Source: an uncultured Muribaculaceae bacterium (lineage in GTDB: Bacteria > Bacteroidota > Bacteroidia > Bacteroidales > Muribaculaceae). From it: a stretch of DNA of 64,000 bases. Positions 26,017-35,219 of this stretch are shown here, in pieces. The position numbers and the translations under genes were made by a program. The DNA lies in contig CAJTOZ010000015.1 in the NCBI GenBank assembly GCA_910578095.1, positions 4,052 through 68,051 on the forward strand, given 5' to 3'. Every line of letters begins with the position of its first letter. Positions within the stretch are counted from its first letter, which is position 1. The notes below the pieces were generated by a model that had not been told where the DNA came from, searched no databases, and saw only the letters and a list, made by a program, of their open reading frames with translations.

Positions 26017-29000
26017 GAAGTCTTAAATTCATCGCATTTCTGCTCTGCCTCGGAATATTTCTGCCGGGCTTCGCAGAGGAAACAGTATTTGCCGAATATT
26101 TCGATATTCCCGTAGGCAGTCCCGCCGGAACGGAAGTGATGGGGCGCATCCATCTGAAACGCAACAAGGATGTGAAGACCAACCCCATACCCGAGGGCTA
26201 CACATTTGAGATTCTCCGCCAACGCGAGGGACAGGAATATTTCGACATCGATACCGAACGCGATGCCGACGGCCGCATCATGGGTGTGCTTTATGTGAAG
26301 GACGGCGCGACACTGCCCGCCGACCGCGCACGCTACCCGCTAACCGTAGCCCTCAAAAACGGTAAGAAACTGGTGCAGAAATTCCCCGTGAAAATCAACG
26401 CCGTGAAGCAGACCCTGTGGTCCGACCTCTACAACCGCTATGTGCCGCAGGTGATCAACAATCCGCGCCTGTACGGCAAGAAAAAACTGACCGATGAAGA
26501 AGTGGCTACCGCTATAGCCGACCTCAAGGCCCACGACTACCGCTTCAGCGATGAGCTGTGCTACACCAAGCACCCCACGGAATACCCCGGCCAACTTGAT
26601 GAGATTGACCACTGGAAAGGCGGCACCATCGACTACGACTACATACGCGTGTGCGACCGCATAGGCCAGCTTGGCTACGCCTATGTGAAATCGCCCGTCT
26701 ACGGCATGGAAGGCGACCCCGCCAAACACGCCGAGCTGCGCGATGTAATTATCGAGGCAATACTCGCCTACACCGATATTTTCCCCATCGAAGGCTCCGA
26801 CATGCTCATCGATGGCAAGCCCATTGGCAAATACACCGGCGACGGCTTCAGCCTTCTGCAGAAACACAAACTCGCCGGACATCAGATTCCCACCCACCAG
26901 TGGACCCTCACCGATCCCCTCATGGTGCCCGTGCTGCATCTGATGCCCGATATCCTCGACGGCATATCGCAGGGCGACGAGAAAATGCAGCGCCTGCACG
27001 ATGCTCTCGTGCGCTATCTACAGGTGTTCACCTCCATCGTCGACGGGCGCCGCGCCATCGACAACCCCAAAGAACGCTGGGGCCTCATCTCCGACCCCAA
27101 CTACTCGGCCGGCGCCTGGGCCGATGCCAATCTCGGCCACCGCTCGCGCACGATGCTCGCACTGCCCATCATCTGGGCCGACTACAACCGCCCCATGACC
27201 TATGTGCCCTACTGGTACGACGATTTCTATCCCGAAAAACCCTACGAAGGCTTCAACTACGCCCATGGCTGGAGCCCGCACGGCGTTGTGGCCGACGTGG
27301 CTCACTGGATGACGATGAGCAATATCCCCGCCCATCACTACGCACAGTCCGGATTCCAGCCCGATGGCAGTATCTCTCACCATGTGTCCAACGGCACCGA
27401 TGCCGCCATGGCCGCCTACGGCTTTGAGTGGCTCACCGATCTCAACACCGGCTTCAACTATTTCAAGAATACGCCCTATGAGGTGCCGGGCGAGAATTTC
27501 CAGTTTGAAATCGACCGCCTGCTCAACATCTATCCCCTCTTCTTCTACAAGCAGCGCATGGACAACCTCATTGCGGGCCGCTCGTTCATGCAGGATCCCA
27601 AGAGCTTCACTCTCAAGACCTACCCCAAAGGCGTGAACTCGCTGCTCAAGGGTGTGAGCAAACGCACCAAAATAGAAGGCGCCGACTCGCTCCGCGCCCT
27701 TGTGAAAGCTCTCAAAGCCGGCCGCCACGAGACAACCGCCACGGTGCCTTTCTGGGTGAATGAATATCTCCTGCACCGCCAGGGCAACGAGAACGGCAAA
27801 CAGCCCTTCTTCGTGTCGCTGAAACTGAAATCGGAGCGCACCGTGGGTGCCGAGGATTTCGACAAGAAAGTGCGCAAATCGTGGCACATGGGCTACGGCA
27901 TCATGCAGACCAAGGTGAAAGGCGACGAGTACGATGTGCCCGTGCTGGCCCAGTTCGACTGGCACGCACTGCCCGGTCTTACCGAGGAATGGCGCAAGGA
28001 TCCGCTGCCTTTGAAAGGCGGCGCCCAGGCTTCTAAGCCCGGAGCCAATAAGGTGGCCGGCGTGCTGGCCGACGGCACTGCAGGCATGGCCATCTACCAC
28101 CACCTGACCAAAGAAAAATACAGCTCGGCACAGGCCTTCAAGAGCTACGGCTTCGTGGGCGAGCACGCCATCTCGCAGGGCTCGGCCATCAGCCGCCACC
28201 GCAAGGGCACCGGCGAGAACATAACCACATTCATCGACCAGGGCGCACTGTCGTCGCCGCTCACCATCTGCGTGGACGGCAAGACCACCACGATAGATGC
28301 CGGCCAATCGGTCGATCTCACGTTCACATCGTCGAAGCCCATGTGGATGCACATCGGTGCCAAGGGCTATGTGGTGGTGCCCGAGGGCGAGTCCACACTC
28401 CGCGTGGTCACCGGCTCCAATGTGAACGTGACCGACCCCGCCTATAAGTTCAAAGGCAAGCGCGGCCCCGGCTACATTCTGGCGCTCGACCACGGTGTGA
28501 ATCCCGCCGCCGGCACCGACGAATATGCCTATGCCGTGCTGCCCAACGCCAACGCAGAGGCCATGCCAGCGCTGGCTGCCGATTTCGCCAAGGATTTCAC
28601 ATTTGTGCGTAACGGCGCCAATGCCCATGCTCTCAGCTCGCACAGCAACGGCCTGCACCAGTTTGCGTTCTTCGCCCCGTCGAGCATCAAGGCCGGCGAC
28701 ATCACCGCCACAGCCTCCGCTCCCTCGCAGCTCATGCTCCGCGAAACAGCCGATGCCTATATTCTCTCGGCCGGCAACCCCGCCCCCGACGACAAGAACG
28801 TGACATCGCTCACCTTCACCCTCTCCAAGCGTCTGCCCGCCGGCACCTACGCCTATCGCACCGGCGGCATCTACCCGCTGGACGGCGAGACCGTGACCGT
28901 GGCCGACGAAGGCAAAGGCTCGCGCATCACCGTTGAGCTTCCCGATTTCCGCGACGAAGAGAAATACAACTATCAGACAGAACTGTACAACGCCGTTCCG

Positions 29001-29027
29001 GTGGTAATAACCATTCCCAAGAAATGA
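26013..29027 (+). CDS. PL8-type polysaccharide lyase (chondroitin/hyaluronan/dermatan-lyase fold)
   Basis: This 1004-residue protein has a signal peptide (FIAFLLCLGIFLPGFA). The length and order (N-terminal beta domain, toroid at about 130-540, beta-sandwich to the end) match chondroitinase-ABC-type PL8 enzymes. Recognisable blocks are FQPDGSISHHVSNGTDAAMA (His456/His457), AAYGFEW (Tyr469), IAGRSF with Arg, FDWHALPGLT and EYAYAVLPNANAE. PL8 enzymes beta-eliminate hexosaminidic bonds next to uronate in chondroitin, dermatan or hyaluronan. The His-Tyr gap is a few residues longer than the roughly 9 of chondroitin AC lyase, so specificity may differ. It overlaps both neighbouring genes by 4 bp in a tightly coupled operon. 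Confidence 0.82.
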   Translation: MRSLKFIAFLLCLGIFLPGFAEETVFAEYFDIPVGSPAGTEVMGRIHLKRNKDVKTNPIPEGYTFEILRQREGQEYFDIDTERDADGRIMGVLYVKDGATLPADRARYPLTVALKNGKKLVQKFPVKINAVKQTLWSDLYNRYVPQVINNPRLYGKKKLTDEEVATAIADLKAHDYRFSDELCYTKHPTEYPGQLDEIDHWKGGTIDYDYIRVCDRIGQLGYAYVKSPVYGMEGDPAKHAELRDVIIEAILAYTDIFPIEGSDMLIDGKPIGKYTGDGFSLLQKHKLAGHQIPTHQWTLTDPLMVPVLHLMPDILDGISQGDEKMQRLHDALVRYLQVFTSIVDGRRAIDNPKERWGLISDPNYSAGAWADANLGHRSRTMLALPIIWADYNRPMTYVPYWYDDFYPEKPYEGFNYAHGWSPHGVVADVAHWMTMSNIPAHHYAQSGFQPDGSISHHVSNGTDAAMAAYGFEWLTDLNTGFNYFKNTPYEVPGENFQFEIDRLLNIYPLFFYKQRMDNLIAGRSFMQDPKSFTLKTYPKGVNSLLKGVSKRTKIEGADSLRALVKALKAGRHETTATVPFWVNEYLLHRQGNENGKQPFFVSLKLKSERTVGAEDFDKKVRKSWHMGYGIMQTKVKGDEYDVPVLAQFDWHALPGLTEEWRKDPLPLKGGAQASKPGANKVAGVLADGTAGMAIYHHLTKEKYSSAQAFKSYGFVGEHAISQGSAISRHRKGTGENITTFIDQGALSSPLTICVDGKTTTIDAGQSVDLTFTSSKPMWMHIGAKGYVVVPEGESTLRVVTGSNVNVTDPAYKFKGKRGPGYILALDHGVNPAAGTDEYAYAVLPNANAEAMPALAADFAKDFTFVRNGANAHALSSHSNGLHQFAFFAPSSIKAGDITATASAPSQLMLRETADAYILSAGNPAPDDKNVTSLTFTLSKRLPAGTYAYRTGGIYPLDGETVTVADEGKGSRITVELPDFRDEEKYNYQTELYNAVPVVITIPKK

Positions 29028-30403
29028 ACCCGTCCAAATACCTCATGGCCATGACAGCCGGCATCACCGCCGGCATCGCGGCCCACGCAGCAGAAAAACC
29101 CAACATCGTAGTGCTCCTGACCGACGACCAGGGCTACGGCGACCTCCGTTGCTACGGCAACCCCAAGGTGACCACGCCCAACATCGACCGCCTGGCCTCG
29201 CAGGGCACCCTCTACACCGATTTCTACGCCGGAGCCGCCGCCTCCACGCCCTCGCGTGCAGGCCTGCTCACGGGCCGCTACGCCGAGCGCGTAGGTGTGC
29301 CCGATGTGGTCGACGACACCTCCGACAACGGCCTAAAGGCCGACGAGCTGACCATAGCCGACTATCTCAAGCAGCACGGCTACGCCACCGGCATGTTCGG
29401 CAAATGGCACCTCGGCTACCAACCCGAGTACATGCCTTGCCGCCACGGCTTCACGGAGTTTTACGGCCTGCCCTACTCCATGGATATGTGGCCCTTCCAC
29501 CCCGCGCCCGACCATGCCTACCGCGCACTGCCGCTCTACGAGAACGAAGAGGTGGTGGAGTACAACCCGCCCGTCGACGAAATGACCACACGCCTTACCG
29601 ACCGTGCTGTCGACTTCATCCGCCGCAAAGCCTCCGACGACGCGCCTTTCTTCCTCTACCTGCCCTACACTCAGCCGCATGTGCCGCTGGGCGTGTCGGA
29701 CAAGTTCCGCGGCAAATCGGGCGAAGGCCTCTATGCCGATGTGCTCATGGAGATTGACTGGTCGGTGGGACAGATTGTCAACACCATCGACAGCCTCGGC
29801 CTGGGCGAGAACACCCTCATACTCTTCACCTCCGACAACGGCCCTTGGCTGAGCTACGGCGGCCACGCCGGCACCACCCTGGGTCTGCGCGAAGGCAAAG
29901 GCACCACCTTCGAGGGTGGCCAGCGCGTGCCCCTGGTGGCCCGCATGACCGGCACCATTCCCGCCGGCAAGACCGACTCCCGCTTCTTCTCGGCGCTCGA
30001 CCTCGCGCCCACCATCATCGGAATGGCCGATGCCGGCATGCCGGGCAAGAACAACAATTTCGACGGCCAGAACGTGGCAGCTATACTCAAAGGCGAGAAA
30101 GCCGAAGCCCACAAGCCTTTCTTCTTCGTGTACAACGGCAAGGTGGAAGCCGTGCGCGACGGGCGCTACAAATGTGTGGCCCCGCACGCCTACCGCATAG
30201 TCACCGAGCCCGGACGCGACGGCTGCCCCGGACGCCAGATCATCGATGGCGCAAGCACCGGGCTTGCCCTCTTCGACCTTGAGAAAGACCCTTACGAAAA
30301 GAACGACATCTCCAAGAAGAAGCCCGAAATCACCGCGCGTCTCCACGCCATGATAGAGGAGTTCCAGAAAGAGATGGACAAAGAAATGCAACAGTACAAA
30401 TAG
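29024..30403 (+). CDS. Sulfatase, serine-type formylglycine site (second)
   Basis: This 459-residue protein has a signal peptide ending near IAAHAAEKP. It is an arylsulfatase-A-like protein: IVVLLTDDQGYGD metal site, activation motif AAASTPSRAGLLTGRY with Ser74 as the formylglycine precursor, FGKWHLG and LFTSDNGPWLSYGGH. It is more typical of the arylsulfatase branch than the first sulfatase, so the two probably attack different sulfate positions. Activation should depend on the maturase at 41630-42847. It overlaps the PL8 gene by 4 bp, and the GH88 ATG follows 2 bp after its TAG. Confidence 0.94.
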   Translation: MNPSKYLMAMTAGITAGIAAHAAEKPNIVVLLTDDQGYGDLRCYGNPKVTTPNIDRLASQGTLYTDFYAGAAASTPSRAGLLTGRYAERVGVPDVVDDTSDNGLKADELTIADYLKQHGYATGMFGKWHLGYQPEYMPCRHGFTEFYGLPYSMDMWPFHPAPDHAYRALPLYENEEVVEYNPPVDEMTTRLTDRAVDFIRRKASDDAPFFLYLPYTQPHVPLGVSDKFRGKSGEGLYADVLMEIDWSVGQIVNTIDSLGLGENTLILFTSDNGPWLSYGGHAGTTLGLREGKGTTFEGGQRVPLVARMTGTIPAGKTDSRFFSALDLAPTIIGMADAGMPGKNNNFDGQNVAAILKGEKAEAHKPFFFVYNGKVEAVRDGRYKCVAPHAYRIVTEPGRDGCPGRQIIDGASTGLALFDLEKDPYEKNDISKKKPEITARLHAMIEEFQKEMDKEMQQYK

Positions 30404-30405
30404 TG

Positions 30406-32208
30406 ATGAGAAATTTCATTTTTGCCGCCACTTTGTGCGCCGCGCTCCAGGGCGCGGCCGCTACCCCCGAGTGGGTCGACAAAGCCTACGACACCGCCGC
30501 CGCACAGTCGGAAATCATGTACGGACGCGTGGAGAAAGAGGGCAAGCTGCCCCGCTCCATCGCCCGCGGGATGATGGGTCCGGAGGACTGGTGCACCGGA
30601 TTCTTCCCCGGCACCATGTGGCTGCTCTACGCCCACACCGGCGACAGCATCTGGCAGGCTCGCGCACGCAAAGGCTGCGAGATGATAGCCGGAGAGCGTT
30701 TCAACGCCTTCGACCACGACATCGGCTTCAAGATGCAGTGCTCGTTCGGCACCGGCCTGGCGCTCGTGCCCGACAAAGACTACGAACAGATTCTCTACCG
30801 CTCGGCCCGAACGCTCGCCTCGCGCTTCGACCCGCGCGTAGGTCTCATACAGTCGTGGGAAGCCGACACGGCGCGCGACTGGAAATTTCCCGTCATCATC
30901 GACAACATGATGAATCTTGAGCTGCTCATGGAGGCCTACAAGCGCTCCGGCGACAGCTCTCTCCGCGACATTGCCGTAGCGCACGCCGACAAGACCATGC
31001 GTTGCCACTACCGCCCCAACTCGACCTGCCCCCACGTGGTAGACTACGACCCGCTGACGGGCGAGGTGCGCAAATTCGACTGGAACAACGGTTCGGACGA
31101 TGTGAGCGTGTCGACGTGGGGCCGCGGCCAGTCGTGGGGTCTCTACGGCTTCACCATGATGTTCCGCGAAACAGGCGACCGCCGCTACCTGCAGCACGCC
31201 GAGCGCATAGCCGACTATCTGCTCGGCCACCCCAACCTGCCCGCCGACATGGTGCCCTACTGGGACTATACCGGAGCGGACCGTTCGACCATGCGCGACG
31301 CAGCAGCAGCAGCCGTCATGGCTTCGGCGCTGATGGAGCTGAGCACATGGTCGGCCAACGGCGAGCGCTACTTTGAGGCCGGTGAGCGTCAACTCAAGAG
31401 CCTCGCCTCCGACGAGTATCTGGCCACACCCGGCACCAACGAAGGCTTCATCATCAAGCACGCCACCGGCAACTACCTATGGCAGAGCGAGCTCGACGGC
31501 TCCCTCTCCTATGCCGACTACTATTTCATGGAAGCCCTCGACCGCTATCTCAAGCTCATCGAAGGCCGCACGCTCTACAACAACAGCCGCATGCTGCACG
31601 CATCCAGCGGCAACTGGTTCGTAGAAGCCCACGACCCCGCCACCACCGTGACCGAACACGACGGGGTGATAGACATCACCACGCCCAAGGGCTTCACCAT
31701 GTGGTACGACCGCCCTCTCTCTGGCAACTACCGCATCACCTACAAGGCCATGTTGCCCGAAAAAGGCGGCGCGCACGACCGTGCCAGCGACCTCAACTGC
31801 TTCTGGGGCGCGAAGGATCCCGACAACCCCGCCGATCTCTATGCCGCCGCCGCGTGGCGCAAGGGCATATTCCAGCACTACAAGAGCCTCAAGCTGTTCT
31901 ATGTGGGCTACGGCGGCAACTACAACACCACCACCCGCTTCCGCAAATACCACGGAGGCGGCCCGCAGCTGTCGGACGAAGTGGTGCGCCCCGTAATAGC
32001 CGAATACACCGACAAAGCCCACCTGCTCAAGCCCAACAAGTGGTACAGCATTGAGATAGAAGCCAAAGACGGCCACACCACCTACAGCATGAACGGGCGC
32101 AAGCTATTCGAGCTGGACGCCGACCGTGCCGACACCGACGGCTATTTCGGCCTGCGCCTGCTCTCCAACCACTGCCTCATACGCGATTTTAAGATTGAAT
32201 CCATATGA
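30406..32208 (+). CDS. GH88 unsaturated glucuronyl hydrolase fused to a DUF6250-like C-terminal domain
   Basis: This 600-residue protein has a signal peptide (MRNFIFAATLCAALQGAAA). ATG 30406 is preferred to an in-frame GTG at 30403 that overlaps the upstream stop. Residues about 20-385 are a complete GH88 domain (DWCTGFFPGTMWLL, FDHDIGFKMQCSFG with Asp105, VIIDNMMNLELL with Asp166; the 61-residue gap equals Asp88-Asp149 of Bacillus UGL). Residues about 390-600 are a beta-sandwich-like module (NWFVEAHDP, GFTMWYDRPLSGNYRITYKA, KWYSIEIEAKDGHTTYSMNG) resembling DUF6250 / concanavalin-like domains. The extra module may bind the glycan. It overlaps the GH29 gene by 4 bp. Confidence 0.9.
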   Translation: MRNFIFAATLCAALQGAAATPEWVDKAYDTAAAQSEIMYGRVEKEGKLPRSIARGMMGPEDWCTGFFPGTMWLLYAHTGDSIWQARARKGCEMIAGERFNAFDHDIGFKMQCSFGTGLALVPDKDYEQILYRSARTLASRFDPRVGLIQSWEADTARDWKFPVIIDNMMNLELLMEAYKRSGDSSLRDIAVAHADKTMRCHYRPNSTCPHVVDYDPLTGEVRKFDWNNGSDDVSVSTWGRGQSWGLYGFTMMFRETGDRRYLQHAERIADYLLGHPNLPADMVPYWDYTGADRSTMRDAAAAAVMASALMELSTWSANGERYFEAGERQLKSLASDEYLATPGTNEGFIIKHATGNYLWQSELDGSLSYADYYFMEALDRYLKLIEGRTLYNNSRMLHASSGNWFVEAHDPATTVTEHDGVIDITTPKGFTMWYDRPLSGNYRITYKAMLPEKGGAHDRASDLNCFWGAKDPDNPADLYAAAAWRKGIFQHYKSLKLFYVGYGGNYNTTTRFRKYHGGGPQLSDEVVRPVIAEYTDKAHLLKPNKWYSIEIEAKDGHTTYSMNGRKLFELDADRADTDGYFGLRLLSNHCLIRDFKIESI

Positions 32209-33653
32209 AACGTATAATCCTTACCCTACTGGCCGCGCTCATGCTGGCCGCCACGCCTGCCGCAGCGCAAACAACGGCCGGACACGATGCAAAGATGGCC
32301 TGGTGGCGCGGTGCCCATTTCGGCATGTTCATCCACTGGGGGCCCTATGCACAGTGGGGCGGATTCTACAATGGCTATATGCAACGTCTCGGAGGCACCG
32401 AGTGGATAATGAACCGCTGCAAAATACCCGTGGCCGAATACAAGGCCAAGGCCGCAGAGTTCAATCCCGTGAATTTCGACGCCGACGCCGTGGCCCGTAT
32501 GGCCCGCGATGCAGGCATGAAATACCTTGTGATCACGTCCAAGCACCACGACGGCTTCGCCATGTTCCAAAGCGACGCCAGCCCCTTCAACATCGTGGAT
32601 CACACACCCTACAAGCGCGATGTGGTGGATCAACTTGTGAAAGCATGCAAAAAATACGGCCTTAAATTCGGCGTGTACTACTCGCAGATGCAGGACTGGA
32701 CCAATGGCGGCGGCACGGCCCTGAAGCCATCATCGCTCGGTTGGCCCAACCCTGAGGCCGACAAAGTGGATGCCTACACGCAGGCCCACAAAGGCAGTTG
32801 GGACCCCGCACAGCAGGTGCGCACCTACGATGAGTATTTCGAGCAGATAGCATATCCCCAGATACGCGAGTTGCTCACCCGCCACGGCAGCGATATCCAT
32901 GTGCTATTTTGGGACACCCCACAGCACATGAAAGAAGCCTACGCCGAGAAAATCATGGATTTGCTCAAAGACTACCCCCACATCATCACCAACGACCGCC
33001 TCATCCGTCGCAACGCCCGCTTCACCGGCGACTACAAGACGCCCGAGCAGACCATACCCACAGAAAAGCAACTCGACGGGTGCGACTGGGAAACCAGCAT
33101 GACCATTTCGAGCAGCTGGGGCCACCAAAAGCGCGGTACGTCGTGGAAATCTGCGCGCACGCTCATCACAAACCTCATCGACATAGTGTCGAAAGGCGGC
33201 AATTTCCTGCTTAACATAGCTCCCGACGAAACGGGCGCCATACCGCAGCCCAATATCAAGCGCCTCGCGGCCGTGGGCAGCTGGATGGACAAGTACTCTG
33301 ATGCCATCTACGGCACCGAGCGCGCAAGCGTGGGACGACCACATTGGGGCTACTGCTCGCAGAAATTCACCCCCGACGGCAAAACCAAGGTCTATCTCTA
33401 CGTGATGGACTGGCCCGAGGACGGCGAGCTGCTGTTCCGCATCTACGAAAACGCCACGGCGGCCCGACTGCTCGACAGCGGCAAGAGCCTTGACTTTGAA
33501 AACACGCACGACGGCATATACCTGAAAGTGCCGGCTGAGGCACCCGACGACATTGCTTCCGTAATCGAGCTTGAGTTCGACCACGCACTGCCACGCATGG
33601 AACGCAAATCCATGAACAACAAGAATTTTGAAATCGTGGACGAAAAACGCTGA
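32205..33653 (+). CDS. GH29 alpha-L-fucosidase-family enzyme (first)
   Basis: This 482-residue protein has a signal peptide ending TPAAAQ. GH29 motifs are GAHFGMFIHWGPYAQW, YLVITSKHHDGFAMF, and the nucleophile segment HVLFWDTPQ with Asp237; GGNFLLNIAPDETG closes the barrel. Family members remove alpha-L-fucose, or occasionally related 6-deoxy or galacto-configured sugars. It is the last gene of the coupled segment beginning at 23515 and is followed by a terminator at 33692. The acid/base residue cannot be assigned by eye. Confidence 0.9.
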   Translation: MKRIILTLLAALMLAATPAAAQTTAGHDAKMAWWRGAHFGMFIHWGPYAQWGGFYNGYMQRLGGTEWIMNRCKIPVAEYKAKAAEFNPVNFDADAVARMARDAGMKYLVITSKHHDGFAMFQSDASPFNIVDHTPYKRDVVDQLVKACKKYGLKFGVYYSQMQDWTNGGGTALKPSSLGWPNPEADKVDAYTQAHKGSWDPAQQVRTYDEYFEQIAYPQIRELLTRHGSDIHVLFWDTPQHMKEAYAEKIMDLLKDYPHIITNDRLIRRNARFTGDYKTPEQTIPTEKQLDGCDWETSMTISSSWGHQKRGTSWKSARTLITNLIDIVSKGGNFLLNIAPDETGAIPQPNIKRLAAVGSWMDKYSDAIYGTERASVGRPHWGYCSQKFTPDGKTKVYLYVMDWPEDGELLFRIYENATAARLLDSGKSLDFENTHDGIYLKVPAEAPDDIASVIELEFDHALPRMERKSMNNKNFEIVDEKR

Positions 33654-33691
33654 ATACCCATATAAGGGGACATAACTTATCGTTTATACGT

Positions 33692-33718
33692 AAGCGTGCA
33701 CATTTGTGCACGCTTTTT
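33692..33718 (+). terminator. Rho-independent terminator inside the PUL
   Basis: A perfect 10-bp stem (AAGCGTGCAC at 33692-33701; GTGCACGCTT at 33706-33715) with loop ATTT, running into a T-run. It lies 38 bp after the first GH29 stop and closes that transcript. Confidence 0.85.
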
Positions 33719-33776
33719 CAACATTTACGCATGCCTTTTTCTACATTTGAGGACATCGTGCATACCTTCCATTGCG

Positions 33777-33784
33777 TAACTTTG
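33777..33784 (+). promoter_or_regulatory. Candidate -7 box for second GH29 gene
   Basis: TAACTTTG, fitting TAnnTTTG, 30 bp before the ATG at 33815 and just after a terminator. A TTTG lies upstream at 33746 but at 27 bp instead of the usual 19-21. Confidence 0.45.
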
Positions 33785-33814
33785 CGATAGAAATATCTAA
33801 CTCCTGAAAACCAC

Positions 33815-35218
33815 ATGGCAAAAAAACTCCTTTTAGCGCTCGCCGCTTCCGCAGCGGTTTTCTCGGCCTCCGCACAGAAAGCGATGTCCGACAAACCCAC
33901 CTTCGTGCATTCCACATCCGACAAATACGAATATCCCACCGACCCCGAGGTTCTTGCCAAGCTCGACAAGTGGCAGGACCAAAAACTGGGAATCATGTTC
34001 CACTGGGGCGTGTACTCCGTGCCCGGCATAGCCGAGTCGTGGGCACTCTGCTCCGAGGACCGTTGGTTTACGAAACGACGCCTTGAGGCAAGACACGACC
34101 GCCCTGCATACGGCGAGTTCAAGCAGTGGTACTGGGATCTGGCCAAGCAGTTCAACCCCACGGCGTTCGAGCCCTCCGAATGGGCACAGCTGGCCAAGGA
34201 CAACGGCTTCAAATACGTAATCTTCACCACCAAGCACCACGACGGCTTCTGCATGTTCGACACCAAGCAGACCGACTACAAGGTGACCGCCGGCCCGTAT
34301 GCCAACGGCAAATACGCCAACATCGTGCGCCACGTATTCGATGCTTTCCGCGACAAGGATTTCATGATTGGCGCTTATTTCTCCAAACCCGACTGGCACA
34401 ACGAGAATTTCTGGGATCCCTTCTTCGCCACCCCCGACCGCAACCCCAACTACAATACAAAGAAATATCCCGAGAAATGGGAAAAATTCAAGCAGTTCAC
34501 CGCCGCGCAGATCGATGAACTGATGAGCGACTACGGCTCCGTCGACATCCTGTGGCTCGATGGCGGCTGGGTGCGCAAGCCCGATCTTGACATTGACCTC
34601 GACGCCATAGTCGACAACGCCCGCAAGAAGCAGCCCGGCCTCATAGCCGTGGACCGCACCGTGCCTGGCCGCAACGAGAACTATCAGACACCCGAGCAGT
34701 CGATTCCCGCCGTGCAGCAGCCCTTCCCCTGGGAAAGCTGCCTCACCCTGAGCAACACCTGGGGCTGGAACCCCGCACCCAAATACAAGTCGGGCCGCTG
34801 GGCCATCAACACCCTCGCCGAAATCGTGGCCAAAGGCGGCTGCCTCGCCCTCAACGTAGGCCCCACCCCCGACGGCAAAATCGAGGATGCCGCCGTAGAA
34901 CGCCTCAACGAGCTCGGCAACTGGCTCAAGCGCAACGGCGAAGCCATCTACTCCACCCGCATCACACCCGTCTACAACAGCGGAGCCACCTGGTTCACCG
35001 CCTCCAAGGACGGCCGCACCCTCTATGCCATCTACGCCCTTCCCGAAGGCGAGAATCTGCCCGCCACCATCTCGTGGGAAGGCAATCTGCCCAAAGGCAA
35101 GATGACCCTGCTCTCCACCGGCAAGAGCGTGAAATACTCCGTGGCCGACGGCAAAGTGACAGTGAAGCTGCCCGCGGGCCTGGCCAACGAACCCGTAGCA
35201 TTCAAATTCAAAAACTGA
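33815..35218 (+). CDS. GH29 alpha-L-fucosidase-family enzyme (second)
   Basis: This 467-residue protein has a signal peptide ending FSASAQ. It follows the classic GH29 alpha-L-fucosidase pattern: LGIMFHWGVYSVPGIAESWA, YVIFTTKHHDGFCMFDTKQT, nucleophile segment DILWLDGGWVR with Asp249, GGCLALNVGPTPDG, and a C-terminal beta-sandwich (about 380-467). Of the three GH29 proteins in the locus it looks closest to textbook members, so alpha-L-fucosidase activity is most likely here. It is separated from the upstream operon by a terminator and promoter, and the fourth lyase starts 1 bp after its stop. Confidence 0.92.
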   Translation: MAKKLLLALAASAAVFSASAQKAMSDKPTFVHSTSDKYEYPTDPEVLAKLDKWQDQKLGIMFHWGVYSVPGIAESWALCSEDRWFTKRRLEARHDRPAYGEFKQWYWDLAKQFNPTAFEPSEWAQLAKDNGFKYVIFTTKHHDGFCMFDTKQTDYKVTAGPYANGKYANIVRHVFDAFRDKDFMIGAYFSKPDWHNENFWDPFFATPDRNPNYNTKKYPEKWEKFKQFTAAQIDELMSDYGSVDILWLDGGWVRKPDLDIDLDAIVDNARKKQPGLIAVDRTVPGRNENYQTPEQSIPAVQQPFPWESCLTLSNTWGWNPAPKYKSGRWAINTLAEIVAKGGCLALNVGPTPDGKIEDAAVERLNELGNWLKRNGEAIYSTRITPVYNSGATWFTASKDGRTLYAIYALPEGENLPATISWEGNLPKGKMTLLSTGKSVKYSVADGKVTVKLPAGLANEPVAFKFKN

Positions 35219-35219
35219 T

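Noticed and set aside
30403..30408. GTG at 30403 as the start of the GH88-DUF6250 gene
   Set aside because: It overlaps the upstream TAG; the adjacent ATG at 30406 gives the same signal peptide and normal spacing.
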